Positions 14,962 to 24,400 of a stretch of 37,254 nt of DNA are shown here, in pieces. The DNA is taken from positions 1 to 37,254 of the forward strand of contig JAGALZ010000026.1 of assembly GCA_017848055.1 (NCBI GenBank), read 5' to 3'. The stretch's first letter is position 1, and the number at the start of each line of letters is the position of its first letter. This stretch comes from Oscillospiraceae bacterium (GTDB lineage Bacteria; Bacillota; Clostridia; Oscillospirales; Ruminococcaceae). A model generated the notes under the pieces. The model made no database searches. It saw only the letters and a list, made by a program, of their open reading frames with translations, and had not been told where the DNA came from. The translations under genes and the position numbers were made by a program.

Positions 14962-15740
14962 TAAAACAAATCTTAGATGATGACGCTTCACTTTTTACAA
15001 ATCTGGTTAGCTGTCATTATTCCAGAAGGATTATTTCACATTATGACGCTTATGGCGTAAAATACGATTTTTGCAGGTTTTTTCAGCTTAAAACAAACGA
15101 CAACGACATAGGAATAATTTCACTGTTCAATTCTGCAATGGTTGTTTCCATGTATGAGGGTAAAAAGCTAGATTCGGAGGCTATTGCTGACCTTGCTTTT
15201 CTGGCAAGAGTCAACAAGCCTGCAACAATTGAACTTGATGCAGGATATTCTCATCAGCTTTATTCTTACCTTACAGACAGCTACGAATATTCTGAAAGAC
15301 ACGAATTCCAGTTTGTCAGCAAGAATAATATGCCTGACTTTGATGTTGACGAAATGCCAAAGCTTGACGACGTGTTTGCTATACTGAAAACGGGATTTCC
15401 TGCACTGGTTGATAGCTATGATTTGTGGCTGACTGATACATCTCACAGAGTCCGCAGGGGATATTCACAAGCATTTTTATTCAACGGATGTACAACCGCA
15501 ACTGTGCAGTATATTGTCGGAAATACTGCTCTCATCGGACAGGTTGCCACACTTCCTTCGGAGCGTGGAAAGCTGTACGCAAGAAAGCTTCTTTATTGGA
15601 TTGGCGAAAGACTTAATCTTGATAATATATCTGTATTTCTGTTTGCGAGAAATCACAGAAAGAGCTACTATGAGGAAATTGGCTTTAAAGAAATCGGGGT
15701 AGACTACGTCCTCGATTATAAGGGTGATAAGAATGAATAA
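14958..15740 (+). CDS. GNAT-family N-acetyltransferase, substrate unknown
   Basis: This 260-aa protein has a recognisable GNAT core only in its C-terminal third. A beta-strand (TALIGQVATLPSERGKLYAR) leads into the acetyl-CoA pyrophosphate loop (about residues 195-215), followed by FLFARNHRKSYYEEIGFKEIG, the usual final strand-helix of the fold. The first 150 residues show no clear motif. The ATG overlaps the M42 stop by 4 bases, and its end overlaps the PLP-enzyme start by 8 bases. The placement beside peptidases could suggest peptide or amino-acid acetylation, but the substrate is unknown. Confidence 0.75.
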   Translation: MIKQILDDDASLFTNLVSCHYSRRIISHYDAYGVKYDFCRFFQLKTNDNDIGIISLFNSAMVVSMYEGKKLDSEAIADLAFLARVNKPATIELDAGYSHQLYSYLTDSYEYSERHEFQFVSKNNMPDFDVDEMPKLDDVFAILKTGFPALVDSYDLWLTDTSHRVRRGYSQAFLFNGCTTATVQYIVGNTALIGQVATLPSERGKLYARKLLYWIGERLNLDNISVFLFARNHRKSYYEEIGFKEIGVDYVLDYKGDKNE

Positions 15741-17001
15741 TATTTTTGATTTTGACGAAAAGCTCATATTGCTTTCAGACAAGGCAGAAAGCGAATGCGA
15801 AGAGCAGTTTTCCTGGATTGACAGAGTATGTGAGTATAATTCACAGAAGGTTTTAAAAGCGTTTATCGACAACAGAGTAAGCGAAACCTGCCTTAAGGGT
15901 ACAACAGGCTACGGCTACGGTGACTGCGGCAGGGATACAATAGATAAGGTGTTTGCTCAGACTTTCGGCTGTGAGGATGCACTCGTGCGTCATACCTTTG
16001 TAAACGGAACACACGCACTTTCTACAGGACTTTTCGGAGTTCTCAGAGCAGGTGACACAATGCTTGCCGCTACAGGTAAGCCTTATGATACATTAGAAGA
16101 GATTATCGGAATAAGAGGCACAAAGGGTAATGGCTCACTTATCGACTTCGGTGTAATCTACGAGCAGGCGGACCTGCTCCCGAGCGGAGAACCTGACCTT
16201 GATACTATAGCGGAGAAGTCAAAGAACGCCAAGGTGTGCTACATACAGCGTTCAAGAGGCTACTCGTTAAGACCGTCTCTCACTGTTGAAAAGATAGGCA
16301 GGATTGCTTCTGTTGCAAAGAACGCAAATCCAGATATTATCGTTATGGTTGATAACTGCTACGGCGAATTCGTTGAAAAGATTGAGCCTACACAGACAGG
16401 AGCCGACCTTATTATCGGTTCACTTATCAAGAATCCGGGTGGTGCAATCGCTTCTACAGGCGGCTATATTGCAGGAAGAGCAGACCTTGTTAATCTTTGC
16501 GCCGACAGACTTACCTGCGTTGGAATGGGCAAGGAAATAGGCTGTACGTTAAATCAGAGCAGGGAAATGTTTTTGGGATTCTTTATGGCTCCGCAGGTTG
16601 TTTCAGCGGCTCTTAAGACTTCGGTTTTTGCCTGCAGGCTATTTGAGAAGCTCGGCTTTGAAACACTCCCTAAATCTGATGAAACAAGAACTGACATCAT
16701 AGCTTCAATTCTTCTTAAAAATGAAGAAAACCTCGTAGCATTCTGCCAGGGTATTCAGGCAGGCTCACCTGTTGACAGCTATGTTACACCCGAAGCCTGG
16801 GATATGCCGGGTTATGACAGCAAGGTAATTATGGCAGCGGGTGCGTTCACGATGGGAGCTTCAATCGAGCTTTCTGCCGACGCTCCGATAAGAGAACCTT
16901 TTGCAGCATGGTTGCAGGGCGGAATTACTTATCCTACAGGTAAGATTGGTGTTATGGTTGCCGCTCAGAAAATGATAGAGAGAAACCTGATAAATTTATA
17001 A
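15733..17001 (+). CDS. PLP-dependent methionine gamma-lyase family protein (aluminium resistance protein type)
   Basis: This 422-aa fold-type I PLP enzyme is of the Firmicute group annotated as 'methionine gamma-lyase family' or 'aluminium resistance protein'. Visible features are GTTGYGYGDCGRDT near the N-terminus, RHTFVNGTHAL, an aspartate before the cofactor (VMVDNCYGEF) and the probable PLP lysine in GSLIKNPGGAIASTGGY. The C-terminus has AGAFTMGASIELSADAP. The ATG at 15733 follows AAGGGTG; an in-frame GTG at 15724 lies within that ribosome binding site. The actual substrate is not established for this group. In many Firmicutes it neighbours miaA or hfq; here it sits before hprK. Confidence 0.85.
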   Translation: MNNIFDFDEKLILLSDKAESECEEQFSWIDRVCEYNSQKVLKAFIDNRVSETCLKGTTGYGYGDCGRDTIDKVFAQTFGCEDALVRHTFVNGTHALSTGLFGVLRAGDTMLAATGKPYDTLEEIIGIRGTKGNGSLIDFGVIYEQADLLPSGEPDLDTIAEKSKNAKVCYIQRSRGYSLRPSLTVEKIGRIASVAKNANPDIIVMVDNCYGEFVEKIEPTQTGADLIIGSLIKNPGGAIASTGGYIAGRADLVNLCADRLTCVGMGKEIGCTLNQSREMFLGFFMAPQVVSAALKTSVFACRLFEKLGFETLPKSDETRTDIIASILLKNEENLVAFCQGIQAGSPVDSYVTPEAWDMPGYDSKVIMAAGAFTMGASIELSADAPIREPFAAWLQGGITYPTGKIGVMVAAQKMIERNLINL

Positions 17002-17018
17002 TCTAAGGAGGTAGTTTT

Positions 17019-17978
17019 ATGCCTGAAATCTATAATGTGAAGCTTAGTGACATAGTATCCGAGCTTAAGCTGGAAGTAGTTTATACACCTAATCCGATTG
17101 AACAGATTAAGATATTCTGCAATGACTGCAATCGTCCGGGCCTTCAGCTTATGGGATTTTATGAGTATTTCAACGAGGACCGTGTACAGATTTGCGGTAA
17201 TATGGAATTTGCTTATCTTGCTTCAATCGACGAGGAATCAAGAAAGCAGAAGATTGAAACTCTCTTTTCAAAGAAAATTCCACTTTTTGCAGTTTCACGT
17301 GGACATGAGCTGTTTCCGGAAATGCTGATTTATGCTGAGAAGTACGGCGTTCCGATTGTCAGAACATCTGACAGTACTTCGAGCTTTATCGCAAGCCTTA
17401 TTGCATTTCTTAATTTAAGACTTGCTCCGAGAATTACCAGACACGGTGTTTTAATCGAGGTTTACGGCGAAGGTATCCTTATCGTAGGCGAAAGTGGTGT
17501 AGGTAAGAGCGAAACTGCTATTGAGCTTGTAAAGAGAGGACATCGTCTTGTTGCCGATGACGCTGTTGAAATCAGAAAGGTTTCTAATATCAGCCTTGTC
17601 GGTCAGTCACCTGACAATATAAGACACTTCCTCGAGCTTCGCGGTATCGGTATTATCAACACAAGAAGACTTTTCGGTATGGGTGCCGTAAAGGTTTCTG
17701 AAAAGATTGACCTTATTATCAATCTCGAGCCTTGGGACAGCACTAAGGTTTACGACAGAATGGGTGTAGACAATGAGTATACATCTATTCTCGGCATAAA
17801 GGTTCCTTCTCTTACAATCCCTATTAAGCCTGGTAGAAACTTAGCTGTAATCATTGAGGTTGCTGCTATGAACAACCGTCAGAAGAAGATGGGCTACAAT
17901 GCCGCACAGGAGCTTCTTGACAATCTCGGTCTTACCATGGATTCCGAAGAAAAGGTAAACAACTGGGAAGTATTTTAA
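17019..17978 (+). CDS. hprK: HPr kinase/phosphorylase
   Basis: This 319-aa bifunctional enzyme phosphorylates Ser46 of HPr (and Crh) and reverses the reaction, controlling carbon catabolite repression in Firmicutes. It has the N-terminal domain (about 1-130), the RHGVLIEVYG motif with H142, and the P-loop GESGVGKS (K163). The ADDAVEIRKV segment and ELRGIGIINTRRLFG follow, then the C-terminal signature PIKPGRNLAVIIEVAAMN. AAGGAGG precedes the ATG. It is followed by a PHP gene, murB, rapZ and whiA, the order common in Clostridia. Confidence 0.95.
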   Translation: MPEIYNVKLSDIVSELKLEVVYTPNPIEQIKIFCNDCNRPGLQLMGFYEYFNEDRVQICGNMEFAYLASIDEESRKQKIETLFSKKIPLFAVSRGHELFPEMLIYAEKYGVPIVRTSDSTSSFIASLIAFLNLRLAPRITRHGVLIEVYGEGILIVGESGVGKSETAIELVKRGHRLVADDAVEIRKVSNISLVGQSPDNIRHFLELRGIGIINTRRLFGMGAVKVSEKIDLIINLEPWDSTKVYDRMGVDNEYTSILGIKVPSLTIPIKPGRNLAVIIEVAAMNNRQKKMGYNAAQELLDNLGLTMDSEEKVNNWEVF

Positions 17979-17996
17979 TTGAAAGGTCAGATTTAA

Positions 17997-18722
17997 ATGA
18001 TTAGGCTTCAGGCCGACCTGCATACACATACCATTGCATCAACTCACGCATATTCGACAATCACTGAAAACTGTTCGTTTGCAGCTAAAAACGGTATCAA
18101 GTGTGTCGCTATGACAGACCACGCTATGACAATGCCCGATGCACCGCATTGCTGGCATTATCATAACCTCAAGATTCTGCCAAGAAAGATTGAGGGTGTA
18201 ACTGTTCTTAAAGGAGCAGAGGCGAATATCATAGATTATGACGGTAATATTGATATTGACGATGAAACTCTCGGCTATCTTGAATGGGTGGTAGCTTCTT
18301 TTCATAAGTATACCTGTAAACCTTCAACCGTTGAGGAGCACACAAGAGGCTATCTCAGTATTGCCAAGAATCCAATTATTGACATAATCGGACATCCCAC
18401 AACTTCGATGTTTGAGTATGATATGGAAAAGTGTGTAAAGGCTTTTAAGGAATATAATAAGATTGTGGAAATCAATGAAAGTTCGATTATGTGGAAAAAC
18501 GGTTCGAGAGAAAATGCACTCGAGCTTATGAAGCTTTGCAAGAAGTACGAGGTATTTATCTCAATTGACTCGGACGCACATTTCCACGAGCTTATAGGTC
18601 AGGCACCTCTGGCACTTGAAATGGCACAAAGCATAGATTTCCCGTCAAAGCTAGTAATCAATTCTGACTTTGATATGCTTCGTGAATATATACTTTCCAA
18701 GAGACCGAATCTTGATATATAA
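17997..18722 (+). CDS. PHP-domain phosphoesterase, YcdX-like
   Basis: This 241-aa protein is a single PHP domain. The metal-binding motifs are DLHTHTIASTHAYST, MTDHA, KGAEANI, ASFHKYT, IIGHPTT and ISIDSDAHF, which together supply the histidine/aspartate ligands of a trinuclear site. YcdX-type PHP proteins are phosphatases of unknown natural substrate. The gene lies 18 bp after hprK and 22 bp before murB, the usual place of a PHP gene in Clostridia. It is unrelated in role to the PHP domain of DnaE encoded further on. Confidence 0.88.
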   Translation: MIRLQADLHTHTIASTHAYSTITENCSFAAKNGIKCVAMTDHAMTMPDAPHCWHYHNLKILPRKIEGVTVLKGAEANIIDYDGNIDIDDETLGYLEWVVASFHKYTCKPSTVEEHTRGYLSIAKNPIIDIIGHPTTSMFEYDMEKCVKAFKEYNKIVEINESSIMWKNGSRENALELMKLCKKYEVFISIDSDAHFHELIGQAPLALEMAQSIDFPSKLVINSDFDMLREYILSKRPNLDI

Positions 18723-18744
18723 TTAACCCGATTGGAGTTTTACT

Positions 18745-19665
18745 ATGACTTCTAATGCAATTTCAGATGTAATTTCTTTTGCCGAAAAACTCGGCTGTTG
18801 CTGTCTTGTAAATGAACCGCTCAGCAAGCATACAACGTTTAAGGTCGGTGGGCCTTGCAAAGTAGCAGTACTTGCAAACAGCGAAAATTCAATTGCCTCT
18901 GTTTTGAAATTCTGTACAGACAATGATATAAAGACACTTGTTATCGGCAATGGCTCGAATCTTCTTGTAAGCGATGAGGGCTTTGACGGTGTGGTTATTA
19001 TAATCAGTAAGGACTTTCAGGGGCTTACACTTGTAGATGAAACAACAATTGAAGCAAAAGCAGGTTGTACACTTACTCAGCTTTGTACTTTTGCTATGAA
19101 TAATTCTCTTACCGGGCTTGAGTTTGCATACGGAATCCCGGGTACTGTCGGCGGCGGCGTTTTTATGAATGCCGGTGCGTATGATGGCGAGATTTCTGAT
19201 GTGATTGTGTCTGCACAAGCCGTTGATTTCAATGGCAAGGTTATGACCTTTACAGCACAGCAGATGGAGCTCGGATACAGAAAAAGTGTTTTCCATGATA
19301 TTGATTGCGTTATTACCAAGGCTGTTTTCAAGCTCAAAAAGGGCGATAAGCGGGTAATCAAAGAAAAAATGGACGACCTTATGCAGAGAAGAAAGTCCAA
19401 GCAGCCTCTTGAGTATCCAAGTGCCGGCTCGACCTTCAAAAGACCTACGCGCAATTTTGCAGGAAAGCTTATCGATGAATGCGGGCTCAGAGGATATACT
19501 GTCGGCGGAGCACAAGTGTCGGAAAAGCACTGCGGATTTGTCATAAACAAGGATAACGCAAGCTTTGATGATATTCTTACTCTCATAAAGAATGTCCAGA
19601 ATATTGTTTTTGAAAAGACAGGTTATTGTCTTGAATGTGAAGTTAAAATTATAGATAACCAGTAA
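18745..19665 (+). CDS. murB: UDP-N-acetylmuramate dehydrogenase MurB
   Basis: This 306-aa flavoenzyme reduces UDP-GlcNAc-enolpyruvate to UDP-MurNAc with NADPH. FAD-binding signatures are KHTTFKVGGPC, LVIGNGSNLLVSDEGF and FAYGIPGTVGGGVFMNAGAY. The catalytic region includes YRKSVF, YPSAGSTFKRP and AGKLIDECGLRGYTVGGAQVSEKH (in part: GLRGYTVGGA). The length and the YRKS serine-tyrosine context fit the type IIb enzymes of Firmicutes. It is in a tight operon with hprK, rapZ and whiA. Confidence 0.95.
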   Translation: MTSNAISDVISFAEKLGCCCLVNEPLSKHTTFKVGGPCKVAVLANSENSIASVLKFCTDNDIKTLVIGNGSNLLVSDEGFDGVVIIISKDFQGLTLVDETTIEAKAGCTLTQLCTFAMNNSLTGLEFAYGIPGTVGGGVFMNAGAYDGEISDVIVSAQAVDFNGKVMTFTAQQMELGYRKSVFHDIDCVITKAVFKLKKGDKRVIKEKMDDLMQRRKSKQPLEYPSAGSTFKRPTRNFAGKLIDECGLRGYTVGGAQVSEKHCGFVINKDNASFDDILTLIKNVQNIVFEKTGYCLECEVKIIDNQ

Positions 19666-19677
19666 GGAGGGATATAT

Positions 19678-20538
19678 ATGGAATTCCTTATTGTTACCGG
19701 TGTTTCGGGAAGCGGTAAATCTACCGCAATAAACGTTCTCGAGGATATAGGCTATTATTGTATCGATAATATGCCGCCGGAACTTATTTCCAAATTTGCG
19801 CAAATATGCAACGGAATGAATGATAATATAAGAAAGGTCGCATTTGTTGTAGATATTCGTGGTGGTGACTTTTTCTTAAAGCTCAATGATACCGTAAACG
19901 AGCTTAAAACCGAAAATGCTGAACTTAAGATACTGTTTCTTGATTCAAGCGATGACTGTATCGTAAGAAGATACAAGGAAACAAGAAGAAAGCATCCTCT
20001 TGATGAGGTTTCTTACGGCAATATCAGAAAAGCTATTGCCACCGAACGAGAGCTTCTTTCTACAGTAAGAGCAATTTGCGATTACTATATTGACACATCA
20101 CTTCTTTCAGTAGCTCAGTTTAAGGATAGAATGTATTCGATATTCCTTGAAAATAAGGATGATTTTATCCATATTGATGTTATGTCGTTCGGCTTCAAGT
20201 TCGGAACATTGTCTGATGCAGACCTTGTATTTGACGTAAGATGCTTACCAAATCCGTTCTATGTTCCTGAGCTAAAGCAGAAAACTGGCTTGCAGGCCGA
20301 GGTTTCAAGCTATGTAATGAAATTCGAAGAGTCGCAGCAGCTTTTTGAAAAGCTTAAAGACCTTATAGATTTCCTTATTTCGCTTTATATTAAGGAGGGC
20401 AAGTCGCAGATAGTCATTGCATTTGGTTGTACAGGCGGAAAGCACAGAAGTGTTACCTTTGCGGAAAAACTCGGTAAGCACCTTATGAATAACGGAAACA
20501 AGGTAAGAATTTCTCACAGAGATATAGAAAAACAGTAA
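19678..20538 (+). CDS. rapZ: RapZ/YvcJ-family nucleotide-binding protein
   Basis: This 286-aa protein has an N-terminal P-loop kinase-like domain (GVSGSGKST, K14). Family segments follow: YYCIDNMPPELI, DSSDDCIVRRYKETRRKHPL and, in the C-terminal domain, VAFGCTGGKHRSVTFAEKL-like residues (IAFGCTGGKHRSV). In enterobacteria RapZ guides RNase E to the sRNA GlmZ; in Bacillus the homologue YvcJ binds nucleotides and affects competence. The AAGGAGGGATATAT site precedes the ATG. It is followed after only 10 bp by whiA, with no yvcK between them. Confidence 0.93.
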   Translation: MEFLIVTGVSGSGKSTAINVLEDIGYYCIDNMPPELISKFAQICNGMNDNIRKVAFVVDIRGGDFFLKLNDTVNELKTENAELKILFLDSSDDCIVRRYKETRRKHPLDEVSYGNIRKAIATERELLSTVRAICDYYIDTSLLSVAQFKDRMYSIFLENKDDFIHIDVMSFGFKFGTLSDADLVFDVRCLPNPFYVPELKQKTGLQAEVSSYVMKFEESQQLFEKLKDLIDFLISLYIKEGKSQIVIAFGCTGGKHRSVTFAEKLGKHLMNNGNKVRISHRDIEKQ

Positions 20539-20548
20539 CGGAGGACGT

Positions 20549-21451
20549 ATGCTTCACTTTTCTGTTTCAGTAAAAGAAGAAATACTTTCGAATATGAATT
20601 CACGCCCAAAATGCGAAGCTTGTATTTTGGGTATGCTTTTATTCTGTAAAAAATTGAGAAATGACCACATACAGTTTATGACTGAAAACGCTGATACTGC
20701 AGCTTTTTTTGCCAAGAATCTGGGAAGGATTTCAAATACGGAAATACCCGTGGAGGAAATAGATATCGGTTCAAGAAAACTGTTTGAGGTCGATATAACT
20801 GATGTTGACACAATATCTGCAATATACGCTCACTTCAATTTTGATAAAGAAAAAACGCATCAGAGGCTGGATGAGAATATTATGCCGAAAGCTAAGTTTA
20901 TTCCTCAGCTTTTTTCCGGCGCATATCTTGCCTGCGGAAGTGTTAATGACCCGAATAAAAAATCTCACCTTGAATTTGTAATCCCGACTCTTGACCTGTG
21001 TAATGATTTAGGGCTTTTGCTTATTGATAATTACGGGATTATAGCAAAGCAGATGTCGAGAGGTAAAAACGAGATTGTTTACCTTAAGGACAGCGAAAAC
21101 ATCCAGGATGTACTTACACTGATTGGGGCTCCTATGGCTGCCCTTAAACATATTACAGTCAAAGTAGACAAGGAAGGCTCAAATCAGGTTAACAGAACAA
21201 TAAACTGCGCAACAGCAAACTTCAGAAAATCAAATGCTGCTGCACAAAGACAGATTGATGCCATAAACAAGCTTGGCAGTAAGGGCATAATGGAAACACT
21301 TCCTCAGGAGCTGCAGGTTGTTGCTGCTGCAAGAGTTGAAAATCCCGATATGGCACTTAGCGAGCTTTATAAGATAATCGAGCCACCGGTTTCTAAAAGC
21401 GGTCTTAATCATAGGTTAAATAAGCTCATATCTCTTGCAAATGATATTTAA
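20549..21451 (+). CDS. whiA: WhiA-family DNA-binding protein
   Basis: This 300-aa protein has an N-terminal degenerate LAGLIDADG-like region (VKEEILSNM, then GAYLACGSVNDPNKKSHLEF) and a C-terminal helix-turn-helix (about 220-300). The C-terminal end shows NCATANFRKSNAAAQRQ, then ELSELYKIIEPPVSKSGLNHRL in part (EPPVSKSGLNHRL). WhiA controls sporulation genes in Streptomyces and affects cell division and chromosome segregation in Bacillus. CGGAGGA precedes the ATG. It lies between rapZ and dnaE in the same operon. Confidence 0.93.
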   Translation: MLHFSVSVKEEILSNMNSRPKCEACILGMLLFCKKLRNDHIQFMTENADTAAFFAKNLGRISNTEIPVEEIDIGSRKLFEVDITDVDTISAIYAHFNFDKEKTHQRLDENIMPKAKFIPQLFSGAYLACGSVNDPNKKSHLEFVIPTLDLCNDLGLLLIDNYGIIAKQMSRGKNEIVYLKDSENIQDVLTLIGAPMAALKHITVKVDKEGSNQVNRTINCATANFRKSNAAAQRQIDAINKLGSKGIMETLPQELQVVAAARVENPDMALSELYKIIEPPVSKSGLNHRLNKLISLANDI

Positions 21452-21465
21452 AAGAGGAATTTGAA

Positions 21466-24400
21466 ATGACTGACTTTGTACATCTTCACGTCCATACTGA
21501 ATATAGCTTGCTTGATGGTGCCTGCCGTATAAGTGAGCTTGTTTCTCATGTAAAAAAACTCGGACAAAGTGCTATTGCAATAACCGACCATGGCAATATG
21601 TATGGCGCAATCGAGTTCTATAATGCCTGCTTAAAGGAAGGTGTCAAACCGATTATAGGTTGTGAGGTGTATGTAGCTCCCAGAAGCAGATTCGACAAGA
21701 TAAACAAACTTGATACCTCACCGTACCATCTTGTACTCCTCTGCAAAAACATGCAGGGCTACAAGAACCTTATAAAGCTAGTTTCAGCAGGATATATAGA
21801 AGGTTTCTATTCAAGACCGAGAATTGATCTGGAGCTTTTGAAGGAGCATTCGGAAGGGCTTGTCTGCCTTTCTGCTTGTCTTGCAGGAGAGATTCCCAGA
21901 AAGCTTCTGAACGGCGATTTTGAAGGTGCTAAGGAAACAGCACTCACATATAAATCCATTTTTGAAGAAAACTGTTACTTTATAGAAATTCAGAATCACG
22001 ATATTCCTGAACAAAAACAAATCCTGCCTCTTCTTTACAGATTATCAAGAGAAACAGGAATAGGACTTGTAGCTACTAATGATGCCCACTACATCGCCAA
22101 AGAAGACGCTTATATGCAGCAGGTTCTTGTCTGCATATCGACCAAAACTACACTCAGTGACCCAAAGGCACTCGAGTTTCCGACTGATGAGTTCTATATA
22201 AAATCAGGCGATGAAATGGCGTCGCTGTTTTCAATGTATCCCGAAGCAATTCAGAACACAGTTAGAATTGCCGATATGTGCAACATAGAATTTGAATTCG
22301 GAAAAATCAAGCTTCCACGTTTTACTCTCGAAGGCGTCAGTGACAATAAAGCATTTTTCAGAGAGCTTTGTGAAAAGGGACTCTGTAAGCATTACGGCAA
22401 GGATAATACCGTAGCAAGAGAACGCCTTGAATACGAGCTTTCGGTTATAGAAAAGATGGGCTATGTGGATTACTTCCTCATTGTCTGGGATTTTACAAAC
22501 TATGCGAGAAGAAATGATATTCCTGTAGGTCTTGGAAGGGGAAGCGGTGCCGGAAGTCTGTGTGCTTATTGTGTCGGAATTACAGGTATTGACCCGTTGA
22601 AATATGACCTGCTGTTTGAAAGATTCTTAAACCCGGAAAGAGTATCAATGCCCGACTTTGACATCGATTTTTGCATTGTAGGCAGACAGAATGTTATCGA
22701 TTATGTAAAAAGAAGATATGGCAGTGAGTATGTAGCACAGATTGCAACCTTTAACACAATGGCAGCAAGAGGTGCTGTAAGAGATGCCGCAAGAGCTATG
22801 AATCTTCCGTATCAGCTGGCTGATGATGTAGCAAAGAGAATACCTAAAATGCTTGATATTTCATTGAAGCAATCACTTGTAGTTTCTCCTGAGCTGAAGG
22901 AGATTTACAATTCTGATGAGCGAGCAAAGCAGCTTGTTGATACTGCAATGAAAATCGAAGGTATGCCAAAAAGCGTGGGCACCCATGCAGCAGGTATTGT
23001 TATAACCAAGGACCCTGTAGACAGCTATGTTCCGCTGTTTTCAAGAGATGGGCAGATTTCCACACAGTTTACCATGACAGTTCTTGAAAGCATGGGACTT
23101 TTGAAATTTGATTTTCTCGGACTCAGAAACTTAACGGTAATTCATAACTGTGAGCAGGAGATCAGAAAGACTATTCCGAGCTTTGATATCAACAAGATTC
23201 CTCTTGATGATAGGGATGTTTTTAATATGCTTTCAAAGGGTGATACCGATGGAGTGTTCCAGTTTGAAAGTGCAGGAATGACATCTACTATTGTAAAGCT
23301 GCGACCTGAAAAAATCGAAGACCTCATTGCGATTATTTCTCTCTATCGTCCAGGCCCTATGGATTCAATCGGAACATATATTTCAAATAAGCATAACCCT
23401 GCGGGTATAAAATATAAGCATCCACTGTTAAAGCCTATTCTTGAGGTAACTTATGGTTGTATTGTTTACCAGGAGCAGGTAATGCAGATATTCAGAAGCC
23501 TTGCAGGATATTCTTACGGCAGAGCTGACATTGTAAGACGTGCAATGGCAAAGAAAAAAGCAAAGGTTCTGGAAGCTGAACGAAATGCATTTATCTACGG
23601 CGATAAGAATCCTGACGGCAGTGTGAACTGTGTAGGATGTGTCGCAAACGGAATTTCAGCAGATATAGCAAATGAGTTATTCGATGATATGTCGTCATTT
23701 GCTTCTTATGCATTCAATAAGTCACATGCCGCAGCATACGCTACGATTTCGTATCAAACAGCATATCTGAAATGCCACCATTATTCTGCTTACATGGCAG
23801 CTCTAATGAGCTCGGTTATCGGCGACGGCGGTGAAAAGCTTTCTGCGTATTGTGCAAGTGCCAGAAAGAACGGCGTAAAAATTCTCAGCGTCGACATAAA
23901 CAAAAGCCAGCTCGGATTTGTTACCGAAAACGGCGACATAAGATTCGGTATGCTTGCTGTTAAAACGCTCGGAAATGGTATTATTACTGAAATTATTAAG
24001 GAAAGAGAGCAAAGAGGTGATTTTGTTTCTCTTACTGATTTTTGCTTTAGAATGAAGCCGGAGCAAATAAATATCAGAGCTGTAGATGCACTCATAAGAT
24101 GCGGTGCGTTCGACAGCCTTAAACAAAGTAACCGCAAGCAGATGGTTCACAATTTCGAACATCTTTTGAAGGACGCAGGTGAGCAGTCAAGAAATAACCT
24201 GAGCGGTCAGCTTGACTTGTTTGGTATGATGAACCAGGATGAAAAAAGTAAAGTCAACGACGAGTTCGGATTTGAACCTGAGTTTTCATCCGATGAGCTT
24301 CTTGAAATGGAAAAGGAAGCGCTGGGTATATACTTTTCGGGCCATCCGCTCGAGTCGTATTTGGCAGTTGCTACAGCATCAAAAGTAACGAATATTTGTG

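Noticed and set aside
18889..19803. 304-codon open frame on the minus strand
   Set aside because: It is antisense to murB and rapZ, whose products are clear family members, and encodes no recognisable protein.
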